Source of the DNA: Malus domestica
Taxonomy: Eukaryota > Streptophyta > Magnoliopsida > Rosales > Rosaceae
Reading direction: 5' to 3'
DNA length: 64,000 nucleotides
Assembly: GCF_042453785.1 (NCBI RefSeq)
Contig: NC_091675.1
Span: 2,554,501-2,618,500 of the forward strand
The notes beneath the pieces are model-generated. The model was not told the DNA's origin. It saw only the letters and a list, made by a program, of their open reading frames with translations, and did not search any database. Positions within the stretch are counted from its first letter, which is position 1, and every line of letters starts with the position of its first letter. Positions 25,201 through 36,763 of the stretch are shown one piece after another. A program made the translations under genes and the position numbers.

Positions 25201-25522
25201 TGAATTTGTTTCCATGATCACTAGGGTTCAAGCTCAACCTCCCCGCAGCTGGGTACCACACCGATAACGTCTCTTCCAATCCACACTTCAAGCTTCCGAA
25301 AACCGAATCATCAGCTCCATCAAGTAACAGATCGTTGTCTTTATGATGAGCAGCAGAGTTAGAATTATAAAAGAAAACCAAGTACATATGGATTGGACTC
25401 TGCCTGTCCAAGTTTGAGAGGGTGAGAAGTTTTGGTGGGTGCAGAACTTTTGGGAGTACAGACACGGTTTTGGTGATTGAAACTAGGGTTAAGTAACCAT
25501 CAATGTCACGTTCTGTGCCCAT
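22203..25522 (-). CDS. BAHD-family acyltransferase
   Basis: Three exons on the minus strand, all in phase 0: 25522-25037, 24052-23546 and 22697-22203, giving 495 residues. The catalytic HxxxD motif is HSLFDG at about 179-184, the His being the general base. BAHD enzymes are cytosolic monomers that move acyl groups from acyl-CoA to alcohols or amines, making esters, hydroxycinnamoyl amides and cutin or hormone conjugates. The usual structural motif DFGWG near the C-terminus is replaced by SDWTRMPFHKIGF at about 430-442, as in some divergent BAHD clades. Other family marks are the start of exon 1 (..VSVLPKVLHPPKLLTLSNLD), the WYPAAGRL segment and SSFEVVAAHLWK at the end of exon 2. It is somewhat longer than usual (430-460). 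The substrate cannot be assigned. Every exon is open and the splice sites are GT/AG, so I see no sign of decay. Confidence 0.88.
24490..24640. repeat. Degenerate short repeats in BAHD intron 1
   Basis: A TATATTTTGGTACA-like unit recurs about five times with changes (TTTTGGTACAC, TTTTGGTATAC, AGTTCGGTACAT, ACTTCGATACAG). It is non-coding. Confidence 0.4.
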
Positions 25523-25607
25523 GGAGTATGTTTCTAGCTAGCAAGGGTTTTCAAGCTTGGCTGCCTTAATTAACAAATGTGAGAGAGAGAGAAGGGGCGA
25601 GGAGATG

Positions 25608-25617
25608 TAAATATATA
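25608..25617 (-). promoter_or_regulatory. Probable TATA box of the BAHD gene
   Basis: CTATATATTTA on the minus strand, about 90 bases upstream of the ATG. A (GA)n tract lies between it and the ATG. Confidence 0.45.
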
Positions 25618-25759
25618 GATCCATCGAAATGTAGAGGTTGCACTCATAACTTTTTTTATTCAAAAACGATATGGCTTAAATGTCAAAATGGTCCCTGTGT
25701 TATAGTCATATGGCCAATTTAGTCTCCGTGTTTTCGATTTGGCTAATTGAGTAATTGAT

Positions 25760-26499
25760 TTACTGTTTTAATACTCACACTTTATTAAACTCCTAATTAA
25801 TTTTCAATTCAAAACATTTGAAAACAAAAAATTAGAAAAGTTTGTACCCACTAATTTTTTATAAACAGATTTTCAAATTTTTAATCTTAAATGTTCCCAT
25901 TCATATAAATTTTCAATTTTTTTAAATCATAAATGTACTTATTCTTAAATATACCAATTTGTTATATGTAAAATGTACCTTTTTTTAAATATAAAATGTA
26001 CCCATTTTTTTTATAATATCCATTCATTTTTTTTTCTAATCCATTTTTTAAACTTATATGAGTACATTCCTTTTCGTTGATTTAAGAATATATATCCATG
26101 TCAAGTTTAATCGAAGAAATTTACTAATGTTATTAAGCCTAATATCTTTCTTTTTTTTCGAAGAATGTACACATGTTTTAGTGCAATAATTTTTTCTATT
26201 AATTTTGATGAATGTGCCCATGTTTATATATACATACATACATATAAATATACATATACATACATACATACAATATATTAAAGAGTACAATTTATATTTT
26301 TATATTTTTAATCCCATAAATAATGAGTTTTATTTAAAATCTCATTAATATAAATAACTACAAATTTCAACTTTTAATTTAAAACAATATAATAACCTAC
26401 ATAGAAATACATTATTATATTAATGTCAAAAATTTTAATAAAAAAATTGAAAACTAACAAGGTTTTAGTAAGAAAAACATTAATAGCAAGGGACCGCAT
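25760..26499. repeat. AT-rich 0.74-kb repeat, left (inverted) copy
   Basis: This segment matches, in opposite orientation, the segment at 27305-28077. Shared marks include the end CGGTCCCT..., the CTTGTTAGTTTT block, several AAATGTACCCAT-like blocks, and TAATACTCACACNTNTATTAAA followed by CTAATTAATTTTCAATTC. Its outer left end is different or missing, so this copy may be truncated. Confidence 0.55.
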
Positions 26500-27304
26500 C
26501 CAAAAACTTCTTTAGGGAGTTTTAACAATATATTCTCAATACTATTCACTTTTAACAAAAAATCACATTTATACATTTCCTTGGTACTATTAATTATATC
26601 TTTAAAAATGACTTTTCATTAAAAGGGTAGTTTTTTTAGACTTTTCATAAAGAGAGAGAAAATTTAAATTTGAGTGCGGAAAAGCAAACACACTACTCTA
26701 ACTAGTTTGACAAGTTTATAAGCACTCAAAATAACTCTAGATTGTAATAATTGAATTTTTTTTTGCATGGTACTGTGTACTTTATATGTATGAAACTAAA
26801 GACTGAACTAATAGATGAAAATTAATCATGTATGTTCGATCTGTCTCGCACTTGGAGGGAGAGGAGAGAGACAAACAAGACTACCTGTCTATAGACATGG
26901 TCCATCATCTTCCATGGGTTGGACCCCCATACGTCTATTTGGTAGGACCATTTCATTTCTTTTTAACGAGGTGAAAATGGAAAAATTAAGAATAATTGAA
27001 GAAATAGTTGTATCTTATGAGAAGAAATTTGTGCAAATTCATATAAAAAAAAACATCACTTTTGCTCGAAGATGGCTAACCCTTGGAATCTTATAACCGT
27101 TTTTGATCTAAGCTTTCATCTTTATTGTGAAATACTTCCAATATTACCGTCATCTATAATAAAACAACACTAACATTTTCGTTTGTTTCTTCATTTTAAC
27201 TAATTTAATGCACTTTTACCATCACTTTAATAATTTGGTTCGATCTTTTCTATATTAAAAGATAATTTATGCATGCTTCATGTTTATTTTTAGAGACACT
27301 TTGG

Positions 27305-28077
27305 ATGCGGTCCCTAGCTATCAATATTCTTTGATTGAAACCTTGTTAGTTTTTAGTTTTTGATTGAGGTCCCTGATATTAATGTAATAATGTAAGTTAC
27401 TATATATTTTTTAATTAAAAATTAAAAATTGAAATTTGTAATTGTTTATATTAATGAGATTTTAAATAAAACCCATAATTTATGGGATTAAAAATAATAA
27501 AATATAAATTATACTCTCTATTATATTGTGTGTGTGTGTGTATATATATATACATATATGTATGGGTACATTAACCAAAATTAACAAAAAAAGTTATTGT
27601 ACCAAAACATGGATACATTCTCAAATCAACGAAAAAAAATGTACCCATATAAGTTTAAACATGGATTAAAAATTTTGAATGGATTTTATATTAAAAAAAG
27701 GGTACATTTTACATATAACAAATTGATATATTTGAGAATGGGTACATTTAAGATTAAAAAAAATGAAAAATTATATGAATGGGTACATTTAAGATTAAAA
27801 AATTGAGAATCTTTTTATATATAAAAAAAAATAATAGGTACAAACTTAATTTAATTTAATTTAATTTTTTATTATTTTGGAAATGTTTGAATTGAAAATT
27901 AATTAGAAGTTTAATAGAGGTGTGAGTATTAAACCCTAAATTAATTACTAATTTTTATATTAAAAAATTATATAATAAACAAGTAAATTCATTATCACAT
28001 TAATGCTAGGGACTTGAATCAAAATTTGAGAACTAATAAGGTCTTAGTCAATGAATAGTAAAAACTAGGGACCGGAT
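27305..28077. mobile_element. AT-rich 0.77-kb repeat with ~90-bp inverted ends, right copy
   Basis: The left end reads ATGCGGTCCCTAGCTATCAA; the right end, on the other strand, reads ATCCGGTCCCTAGTTTTTAC. The two ends stay similar for about 90 bases (both pass through CCTT.TTAGTT and GTCCCT..TATTAATGT.ATAATG). There is no coding capacity. Long inverted ends and lack of genes suggest a non-autonomous DNA element, possibly Mutator-like; I see no clear target duplication. A (TG)n(TA)n run sits near 27526-27560. Confidence 0.5.
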
Positions 28078-28465
28078 ACTAATTTTTCCTTATTTTTATC
28101 TCGGTATTCCTCATTATTTATTCAAGTTAAAGATAAAAAACAAATAAAGGTCTGCATGGAAGTAAAAGAGTATTGAATATTTTCCCCTTGTAAGTCATGA
28201 AGTTGTAGAGAAAAAACGACCACGTGGAATATATAAGGGAAAGAACCAAAAAGATATATAGAACCTTTGAGTTTTAGTTCTATTTAGTTGTAAAGGTGAC
28301 CTGTTGATTGGCATTTGGAGTGAGAAATGATGTTGAATAGGAAACGGTTAATAACGTTGTAATATAAGAACCAAATTTTTTTTATAGTGTTTTGAAGTAT
28401 AAAACATTTCACCTAAAGTATCCGATATTTCGGGGTCGAACATCCCTATAAGCCATCAATGTCAT

Positions 28466-28472
28466 GCGTTTG

Positions 28473-28524
<52 letters not shown>

Positions 28525-28545
28525 GGGCGCGTAGGGAGGCGTTTG

Positions 28546-28597
<52 letters not shown>

Positions 28598-28610
28598 CGT
28601 AGGGATAGAG
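28466..28610. repeat. Duplicated (GA)n-(G)n microsatellite unit
   Basis: A unit that starts GCGTTTGTTTAA, continues as (GA)n, a G run and CG..TAGGGA, occurs twice, at 28466 and 28539, 73 bases apart. The microsatellite was therefore copied together with its flank. Confidence 0.8.
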
Positions 28611-28619
28611 GGAGGGAGG

Positions 28620-30892
28620 GTTGGCAAGTGGCACTTAATAGCAAAAGCAAGCGTGGATTTAAAGCTCACCCTTTGTCTCTTCCCTGTATCAACCTTTCCC
28701 AGCACCTTGCCTTATTTTCGGTACTCTTTCTTTTGCTTCAACTTTTCTTCACTTTATAATATATATATAGCCTCTTATTTTTTCCAAAGATTGAGAATAT
28801 ATACCTGGCTTTGCAATGGAGCTAAGCAATATAATTCATTATAACAAATGAGTAAGGCTTACCTACACTCTAATACGAGCGTTGCCGTAATATTTCAGGC
28901 TAATAACACATATCATATGTTTTGATTTCCTATCATGACATCGCATGATAAACGTCCTATTTCGTGTCAATCATCCTTTCCTATTTGTTATAATTTATCC
29001 CTACATACTACTATAGGATATAAATAGAGCTATCAATTTAATTAAAAAGTCCTAAAGCAGAATGTGTTCTTTCTTTTGATCTTCCACTGCTGGTAGATCC
29101 CCAGTGCATGCTCCCACATCTTTATCATTTAATAAATTAATTCCACTGAATTACCTACATCTACATGCATGTCTATGCAAATAGTAACATGCAATGATGC
29201 AATAATCCTCTGTACATATATGCGTGAAGGGTTTTACTCAAATTATTGGCAGCAATTTCTGAACTACTTTGAACCGTTCTCGATCATCACGACGTCAGAG
29301 ACACGCATAGGTCGATTTCACGACACAGAATAAATATATACTTTATATATATGTTATCATCAATCACAATAATTCTTGTACAAATTCAGTCGGCTGCATG
29401 TACCTGTCATTTTACTGCCACATCCAATACAGTTCTAATAATTTCTTTTTTCTGAAAATAATAAAAAGAATATTTATATTGAACTAATAATTGTTTACAC
29501 ATGTTAATCCTATTACGCCACTTTTGTCAAGAGATTTCTCTTCTCTGGGAAGAGAAGCCCAGCATTTTAAAAATAGGGGAAACTTAATATGAGTCCAATT
29601 TTATGAGCAATTATTAGTTATAGTCCAATTTTGTTTTAATTTTTTGGTTAGGTCCAGTGATTCATTATCCACATAAGCTTATTTGTATTCTCTTGCCAAA
29701 TTTACCCTCAAATTAACTAATTAAGTTATTACTTTTTTTTTAAAATTTGTGATTAATGTTAATCTTATCCTATTTAAATCTCCTTTTTTCTTCTCATTCC
29801 CCAAACCGTTCATTTCTCTTTTATTGTTTCAATTCTCTTTTCTTGTTTCTCCCTCACAATATCTTTCTCTTGCTGTGTTATTTTGCCCATAAATACTCTT
29901 CCATAATATTCCTCTTCTCCTCCTCCTTCCATAAGGATGATCAACATACATTTGATTGGTTTAAAAAAAAAATTGCATTAGTCAATCTTGTGTTTTGGGT
30001 TCTTCGTCCCTTTTTTTTTTTTTTGCTTCTTTCTCCTTTTTCTTAGATTATTTTTAATTTTGAAGTTCTATCGAATTTGCATTTTCTCTAGTGTTTCCCC
30101 CTCAATATCATTTTTCTTCCCTTTTTTTTTTTGGTTTTTATCTACCTAAATCACTTGTCCTTTTTTTAATATTATATTGTACCTGTATCATGAATAATTG
30201 TATTTATCTACCTATATATATATATATTACATATTTTGTTGATAATCTATCTAAGATTAATTGTGTTTAGGGTTTTTTTATAATACTCTACCTACATTAG
30301 AGATTAATTGCATATGTAGCGTATGTTTTTTTGTTTGTAAATTAACTACCTGCATCACAGATTGATTGCATTGCCTACCTGCATCACAAATTAGTTGCAT
30401 TATCTACCTACACCATAGTTTAATTAGATATTATTTACATATATCTTCATCACATATTTTGTATTTATGTCCCTATATCATAGGTTTTTTCTTTTTGTAA
30501 TCTACTTTTATCAAGAATTTATATCACAGTAGATTTTGTTGTTGATAAACGTGCCATGAATTTTAATTTTTTTCGTTGGATATTGAATAGATTAAAGGCT
30601 TTAAAGATTCAAAATTTGGATAAATCAATAAATTTAAATATATTTTCATTCAGATTATAAAAGGGCAAAATGGACATAAAAAGATGAATTGAACCTAAAC
30701 TGAAGGCACATGGAACTGGACTCAATCGGAATAAATTAATAAATACGCAGAAGACATGTTCATGGATTCATGCACGGATATTTAGTTGGTTTTCCGCAGT
30801 TAATTATATTTCTCTCATATCTTTCTGTTGTGTAAGTCTTCCAAGTTTAGAAGAACCAAAACTTCCGTTCTGTGGTGTCTAATATTCTGTTA
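28620..30892. other. AT-rich intergenic spacer with degenerate repeats
   Basis: No recognisable gene. A tandem of roughly 30-base units built on CTACCTGCATCACANATT and TTGCATT runs from about 30285 to 30425 (four to five decayed units). Opposing GTCCAGT-type motifs near 29595-29670 and 30700-30725 could mark the ends of an old element, but I could not prove it. Confidence 0.45.
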
Positions 30893-31019
30893 GGGGCCGT
30901 TTGTTTGACAGGACTAGGGAGGACTGGACTGGACTATAGTCCCTTGTTTGGTTTGTAGCAGGATTAGTTTTAATGACCTTAGGTCGGACTCGCTCAGATT
31001 ATTCACCTCCTTACGCGTT

Positions 31020-31240
31020 CTTAACGAGGAACCCCAGTTTCGGGAGGACTCGTAAGCCCTGAGAGAAAGCCGCGAGAGAGTCACTCATCCAAGAACCTAC
31101 GTCGCTCGTCCTCATCGCTGCGTCTTCCCTCATCGTCGTCCTTGCCTTGCTCCCTCATCGTCATCTTCCTCATTCTGATCTCTGCGCCTTCCCTCATCTG
31201 CATCTGCTCGCCCTCATCTGCTCCGACTTGTCTGGTAAAC
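31020..31240 (+). promoter_or_regulatory. Leader region of the Harbinger transcript
   Basis: This stretch is C/T- and GC-rich, unlike its surroundings, with repeated CCCTCATC motifs (31130-31220), and reads like a plant 5' UTR. A plausible splice donor, TCTG|GTAAAC, lies near 31233. Possible acceptors downstream include TTGCAG|AGAAGAGG near 34614. That the tandem arrays lie in an intron is an inference. Confidence 0.4.
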
Positions 31241-32451
31241 TTCGCATCTTCGCTTTATTTCGTCAATTTGTTTTGCAGATCGTGGTATTACTGAGCTTCA
31301 TTTGATTTTGTTGTTTTGGGTTTGAGAAATTTTCAATGATAGACCTCTGCACTTGAACAAATTAGGGTTTTGATTTTTAGGTCAAATTAAGATTAGAATT
31401 TGGGGTTTTCATATTTCAACTTTTCTTTCAAATCCTCAGGTAGTAAAAACCGCCATCACAAAATTTGCTCAGTGATGAAATCTAAGCCCTGAAATTTTGT
31501 TTCTTTTCGCATTTTCTGAATTGGGTTTTTTGATTTTTCGGGTTTTGATGCTTTGCTTGTTTGGATTTTGTGAAGCAATTTCGTGTCTGGGTTTCACAAG
31601 AGGAAGAAGAAGAGGAGAAGGGAAGCTGAGCAGAAGCAAGGAGAGGCATTGCGGCGGAAACGTCTCAAGCTGTGCAAAAAGGTTGGATTTTGTGGCTGTT
31701 TTTTGGCCGTTTGATTGCCTATTTTGCATAATGTATAGCTTGTTTACCACTCATTGGATTTTGATAGTTGGTTGATTTGGTTTTTAATCTCATTGTTGCG
31801 AAAAGTTGGTGTCTTTGCAAGAGGAATTACATTGAATTATGTTACTACTCTTTGGATTCTGTGAGTGATTTTTATATATACCCCGATTTTGTATATATAA
31901 ATTGGTACAAGTTATTAGGTTCTTCAAATATTGGCTGCCTTTCAATGTTTAGAACTAACCCAACTTAAATAATGAATAATTTCTCTTTAGTTCTTGAGTG
32001 CCCTGCCTTTCTTTCATCTGGATCGTTGAACAGAATATTAGGATATGGCCTTCTCAGAATCTAGAATATGTTTCTAGCACAGTGGATGTTTTCAGGATTT
32101 TGTTTTACCACCACCATGTGCCATCAACAAGTTTATTAGTATAAACGTGTAGGATATGTAATCTATGTTCTGTTATCTGCCACTTTAAATCTTACTTCAT
32201 TTTGTTTGTATTCGGTTTTAATTATTATGCGTTCAATTGTTCCAGGGGAATTCTATATCGACTACAAAGTACAACTTCATTACATTTTTTGCCGAAAGGA
32301 CTCTTTGAACAGGTAATTCACGGGCCTTCAATGAATTTGATTTTAGTTTTCAATCAATCTGCTTGCTGATGCAGTTCGAAGCTTATCTGATTTTTTGTGA
32401 TGAAGTGTAGTTATATCATTTTGCTATGCGTTATGCATAAACAAATTGACT

Positions 32452-34526
32452 AGAGTGTATGTATGCAGTGTGTATGTATGCAGTGTGTGTGTGTAGTGTA
32501 GTTATATCATTTTATTTTGTCATGGTCCTGAGAAGTTGTTACACTGCCAGTGTGTATGTATGCAGTGTGTGTGTGTGTAGTGTATGTAGTGTGTGTGTGT
32601 AGTGTATGTAGTGTGTGTATGTATGTACTGTGTTTGCAGTGTGTATGTATGCAGTGTGTGTGTGTAGTGTGTTTGCAGTGTGTGTGTGCAGGGTGTATGC
32701 AGTGTGTATGTATGCAGTGTGTGTGTGTAGTGTATGCAGTGTGTGTATATGTGTAGTGTTTGCAGTGTGTATGTATGCAGTGTGTGTGTGTAGTGTGTTT
32801 GCAGTGTGTGTGTGCAGGGTGTATGCAGTGTGTGTGTACTTGCAGGGTGTGTGTGTAGTGTATGTTTGCAGTGTGTATGTATGTAGTGTGTGTGTAGTGT
32901 GTTTGCAGTGTGTGTGTGTAATGTGTTTGCAGTGTGTGTGCAGGGTGTATGCAGTGTGTGTGTACTTGTAGGGTGTGTGTGTAGTGTATGTTTGCAGTGT
33001 GTATGTATGCAGTGTGTGTGTGTAGTGTGTTTGTAGTGTATGTTTGCAGTGTGTATGTATGCAGTGTGTGTGTGTAGTGTGTTTGCAGTGTGTGTGTGCA
33101 GGGTGTATGCAGTGTGTGTGTAGTGTATGTTTGCAGTGTGTATGTATGCAGTGTGTGTGTGTAGTGTGTTTGCAGTGTATGTTTGCAGTGTGTATGTATG
33201 CAGTGTGTGTGTGTAGTGTGTTTGCAGTGTGTGTGTGCAGGGTGTATGCAGTGTGTGTGTACTTGCAGGGTGTGTGTGTAGTGTATGTTTGCAGTGTGTA
33301 TGTATGCAGTGTGTGTGTGTAGTGTGTTTGCAGTGTGTATGTATGCAGTGTGTGTGTGTAGTGTGTTTGCAGTGTGTGTGTGCAGGGTGTATGCAGTGTG
33401 TATGTATGCAGTGTGTATGTGTAGTGTATGTAGTGTGTGTAGTGTATGTAGTGTGTGTATATGTGTAGTGTTTGCAGTGTGTATGTATGCAGTGTGTGTG
33501 TGTAGTGTGTTTGCAGTGTGTGTGCGCAGGGTGTATGCAGTGTGTGTGTACTTGCAGGGTGTGTGTGTAGTGTATGTTTGCAGTGTGTATGTATGCAGTG
33601 TGTGTGTGTAGTGTGTTTGCAGTGTATGTTTGCAGTGTGTATGTATGCAGTGTGTGTGTGTAGTGTGTTTGCAGTGTGTGTGTGCAGGGTGTATGCAGTG
33701 TGTATGTATGCAGTGTGTGTGTGTAGTGTATGTAGTGTGTGTAGTGTATGTAGTGTGTGTATATGTGTAGTGTTTGCAGTGTGTATGTATGCAGTGTGTG
33801 TGTGCAGGGTGTATGCAGTGTGTGTGTACTTGCAGGGAGTGTGTGTAGTGTATGTTTGCAGTGTGTATGTATGCAGTGTGTGTGTAGTGTGTTTGCAGTG
33901 TGTGTGTGCAGGGTGTATGCAGTGTGTGTGTACTTGCAGGGTGTGTGTGTAGTGTATGTTTGCAGTGTGTATGTATGCAGTGTGTGTGTGTAGTGTGTTT
34001 GCAGTGTGTGTGTGCAGGGTGTGTGCAGGGTGTATGCAGTGTGTATGTATGCAGTGTGTGTGTGTAGTGTATGTAGTGTGTGTAGTGTATGTAGTGTGTG
34101 TATATGTGTAGTGCTTGCAGTGTGTGTGTGTAGTGTGTTTGCAGTGTGTGTGTGCAGGGTGTATGCAGTGTGTGTGTACTTGCAGGGTGTGTGTGTAGTG
34201 TATGTTTGCAGTGTGTATGTATGCAGTGTGTGTGTGTAATGTGTTTGCAGTGTGTGTGTGCAGGGTGTATGCAGTGTGTGTGTGTAGTGTATGTAGTGTG
34301 TGTATATGTGTAGTGTTTGCAGTGTGTATGTATGCAGTGTGTGTGTGTAGTGTGTTTGCAGTGTGTATGTATGCAGGGTGTATGCAGTGTGTGTGTACTT
34401 GCAGGGTGTGTGTGTAGTGTATGCAGTGTGTGTGTGTAGTGTATGTAGTGTGTGTATGCACTGTATGCAGTGTGTGTATGTATGTATGCAGTGTGTGTAT
34501 GTATGTATGCAGTGTGTGTGTGTACT
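32452..34526. repeat. 2-kb TG-rich minisatellite inside the transposon
   Basis: The array is built from short cassettes (GTGTATGTATGCA, GTGTGTTTGCA, GTGTGCAGGGTGTATGCA, GTACTTGCAGGGTG) arranged in longer, irregular units. The marker GTACTTGCAGGG recurs at about 32836, 33250, 33548, 33826, 33930, 34178 and 34396, at spacings of about 100-300 bases. A 40-base non-repeat gap interrupts it near 32510-32548. No frame holds a stop for long stretches, so huge low-complexity frames appear on both strands (Cys/Val-rich on plus, His/Thr-rich on minus); these are by-products of the repeat. Confidence 0.9.
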
Positions 34527-34778
34527 TGGTTTATAACCATGATATTACAATGTGAATGTTTTGTATTGTGTGGGGTTGATGCTGAATTGCAATTTTTTGT
34601 GGTTGTTGGTTGCAGAGAAGAGGAGCATAAACGGAAGGCTAAGGCTAAGGCTACTGCATTACAGGTGTCCTTTAATTTCCCTTTTCACATGCAATGCCTA
34701 GCAATGATAGCAATCCTCATACTAGTGTTCTTAGACACATGTTTATAGATGTATAAGAGTAGAACATTTTGAATATGA

Positions 34779-35263
34779 TGCCTCGGGTTAATGAAAACTT
34801 TTTTTTTTCAACGCCACCTGTATATTTGTTGCCTCGGGTTAATGAAAACTTTTTTTTTTTTTTTCAACGCCATCTGTATATTTGTTGCCTCGGGTTAATG
34901 AAAACTTTTTTTTTTTCAACGCCACCTGTATATTTGTTGCCTCGGGTTAATGAAAACTTTTTTTTTTCAACGCCACCTGTATATTTGTTGCCTCGGGTTA
35001 ATGAAAACTTTTTTTTTTCAACGCCACCTGTATATTTGTTGCCTCGGGTTAATGAAAACTTTTTTTTTTTTCAACGCCACCTGTATATTTGTTGCCTCGG
35101 GTTAATGAAAACTTTTTTTTTTTCAACGCCACCTGTATATTTGTTGCCTCGGGTTAATGAAAACTTTTTTTTTTTCAACGCCACCTGTATATTTGTTGCC
35201 TCGGGTTAATGAAAACTTTTTTTTTTCAACGCCACTTGTATATTTGTTGCCTCGGGTTAATGA
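34779..35263. repeat. Tandem array of ~52-bp units before the transposase start
   Basis: The core CCTCGGGTTAATGA occurs ten times, at 34781, 34832, 34888, 34940, 34991, 35042, 35095, 35147, 35199 and 35250. Each is followed by a poly-T run and CAACGCCACCTGTATATTTG. Unit length varies only with the T run (51-56 bases). Units are otherwise nearly identical, which points to recent expansion. The array ends 44 bases before the transposase ATG. Confidence 0.95.
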
Positions 35264-35306
35264 TCTAGTTAATTTGTTTTTTGTTTTTTGTTTTGTTTGG
35301 ATATAT

Positions 35307-36688
35307 ATGGATCGAAGGAAGCTTTTATTGATCTTATTATTAGAGATGTCTTATTTGGAGACAATTTGTATTTGTACGATTCTTGTGGTGATGATGCTAC
35401 GTGGCAAACAGAGACATGTTGAACGACCCACATTGACTAACCGTTCACTTATTAGACGAGAGATTAGTTTGTGTTATCTGAATGGTATAATAGGGAATAT
35501 TGATACTGAATGTGTCAACGAATTGAGAATGGATATAAGGACTTTTGGCATATTATGCGACTTACTTCGTCAAGATGGGAGGGTAAAAACTGATGGTTTG
35601 GTGTCTGTAGAGGAACAGGTGTGTATGACTTTACAAATATTAGCACATCATACTAAGAATCGTAGTGTTGGCGGTAGATTTTATAGGTCGGGAGAGACTA
35701 TAAGTAGGTATTTCAATAGCGTATTGCAAGGAATTTTGCGATTACAAGGTATCCTACTAAAAGTCCCCCAGCCTGTGCCTATTGATTCTACAGATCCTAG
35801 GTGGCGATGTTTTAAGGTATGATGAGAATTTTTTTTCATTTTCCCTAAGCTTTAACTCTTCATTCCCTTTGTATAAATTAACAAAAACTTTTTTATTTTT
35901 TATTTTTAAGAATTGCTTGGGAGCATTGGATGGAACACACATTGATGTGCATGTACTTGAAATTGACAAACCAAGATACCGAACAAGAAAGAGTCGAGTC
36001 GCAACTAATGTGTTAGGTGTGTGTTCAGGAGATATGCAGTTCATATATGTGTTTCCGGGGTGGGAGGGTTCCGCATCAGACTCTAGAGTGCTACATGATG
36101 CAATTAGTAGGCCTAATGGTTTTAAGGTACCAGCGGGTAAGACTATTACTTAGTCTCAACTTTGTAAGTTAGGTTTAGTTCTGTTTGTCAACTACAAAAC
36201 ACTAATAAGGTCTTTTTTTTTTTTCATTAGGTTGTTATTACCTTGTAGATGGTGGTTATACAAATGGTGAAGGATTCCTTGCACCCTATAGAGGAATACC
36301 TTATCATTTATCTTAATGGGAGGGACGAACACCTTCTAATAAGGAAGAATATTTTAACATGAAGCATTCTAAGGCAAGGAATGTAATTGAACGCTGTTTT
36401 GGCCTGCTAAAAGGAAGGTGGTCGATACTAAAGAGTCCATCTTTCTATCCGATAAGGACACAAGGTCGAATAATTACCGCTTGTTGCCTACTACACAATC
36501 TTATTAGACAAGAGATGTCTCTAGATCCAATGGAGAATTTGCCAATAATAGAAGATGGACAAAATACAGAAGAAGGTGAATATGTTGGTAGTGTTCAAAC
36601 ATCGGACCAGTGGACTGCAATGAGGAATGATATGGCTCAGGAAATGTATAATGAGTGGAGAGCAATTAGGAACCAGCAACCGAACTAG
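35307..36688 (+). pseudogene. HARBI1-like PIF/Harbinger transposase (DDE_Tnp_4), one nonsense codon
   Basis: Three exons: 35307-35816, 35911-36136 and 36231-36688, with GT/AG borders, spanning 397 codons plus the final stop. The N-terminal part carries the helix-turn-helix-type region (SVEEQVCMTLQILAHHTKNR, SGETISRYFNSVL). The DDE nuclease follows, with its three acids: Asp in [11 protein letters not shown], Asp in [12 protein letters not shown] and Glu in ARNVIERCFGLLKGRW. All catalytic residues are present. One in-frame TAA at 36314-36316 sits after IPYHLS, where relatives usually carry an acidic residue or Gln before WEGR; everything downstream stays in frame. The protein cuts and joins element ends together with the Myb-like partner. 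The frame is open upstream into the tandem array, but the ATG at 35307 is the natural start. Confidence 0.85.
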
Positions 36689-36763
36689 CTATATGTGTTA
36701 ATGATAACATTTTATTTTAGTATTCCTTTTTTATCATGCATTTGTTAGATATTAGCACAATGA

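Noticed and set aside
29581-30740. A DNA element bounded by opposing GTCCAGT motifs
   Set aside because: The matching parts are short and broken, and no target duplication or gene is visible, so I mention it only as part of the spacer.
32507-34540. Very long open frames of His/Thr/Tyr (minus strand) and Cys/Val (plus strand), up to 677 residues
   Set aside because: They are read through the TG-rich minisatellite, which lacks stops in several frames at once. There is no start context, no domain and no codon bias, so these are by-products of the repeat.
34769-35209. Open frame with repeated FFFSTPPVYLLPRVNE units
   Set aside because: It is a translation of the 52-base tandem array. The T-run length varies between units and the frame shifts from copy to copy, so nothing suggests selection on a protein.
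32452-35263. CRISPR-like array
   Set aside because: The repeats have no unique spacers of constant length, and the setting is a plant transposon. Both arrays are tandem minisatellites.
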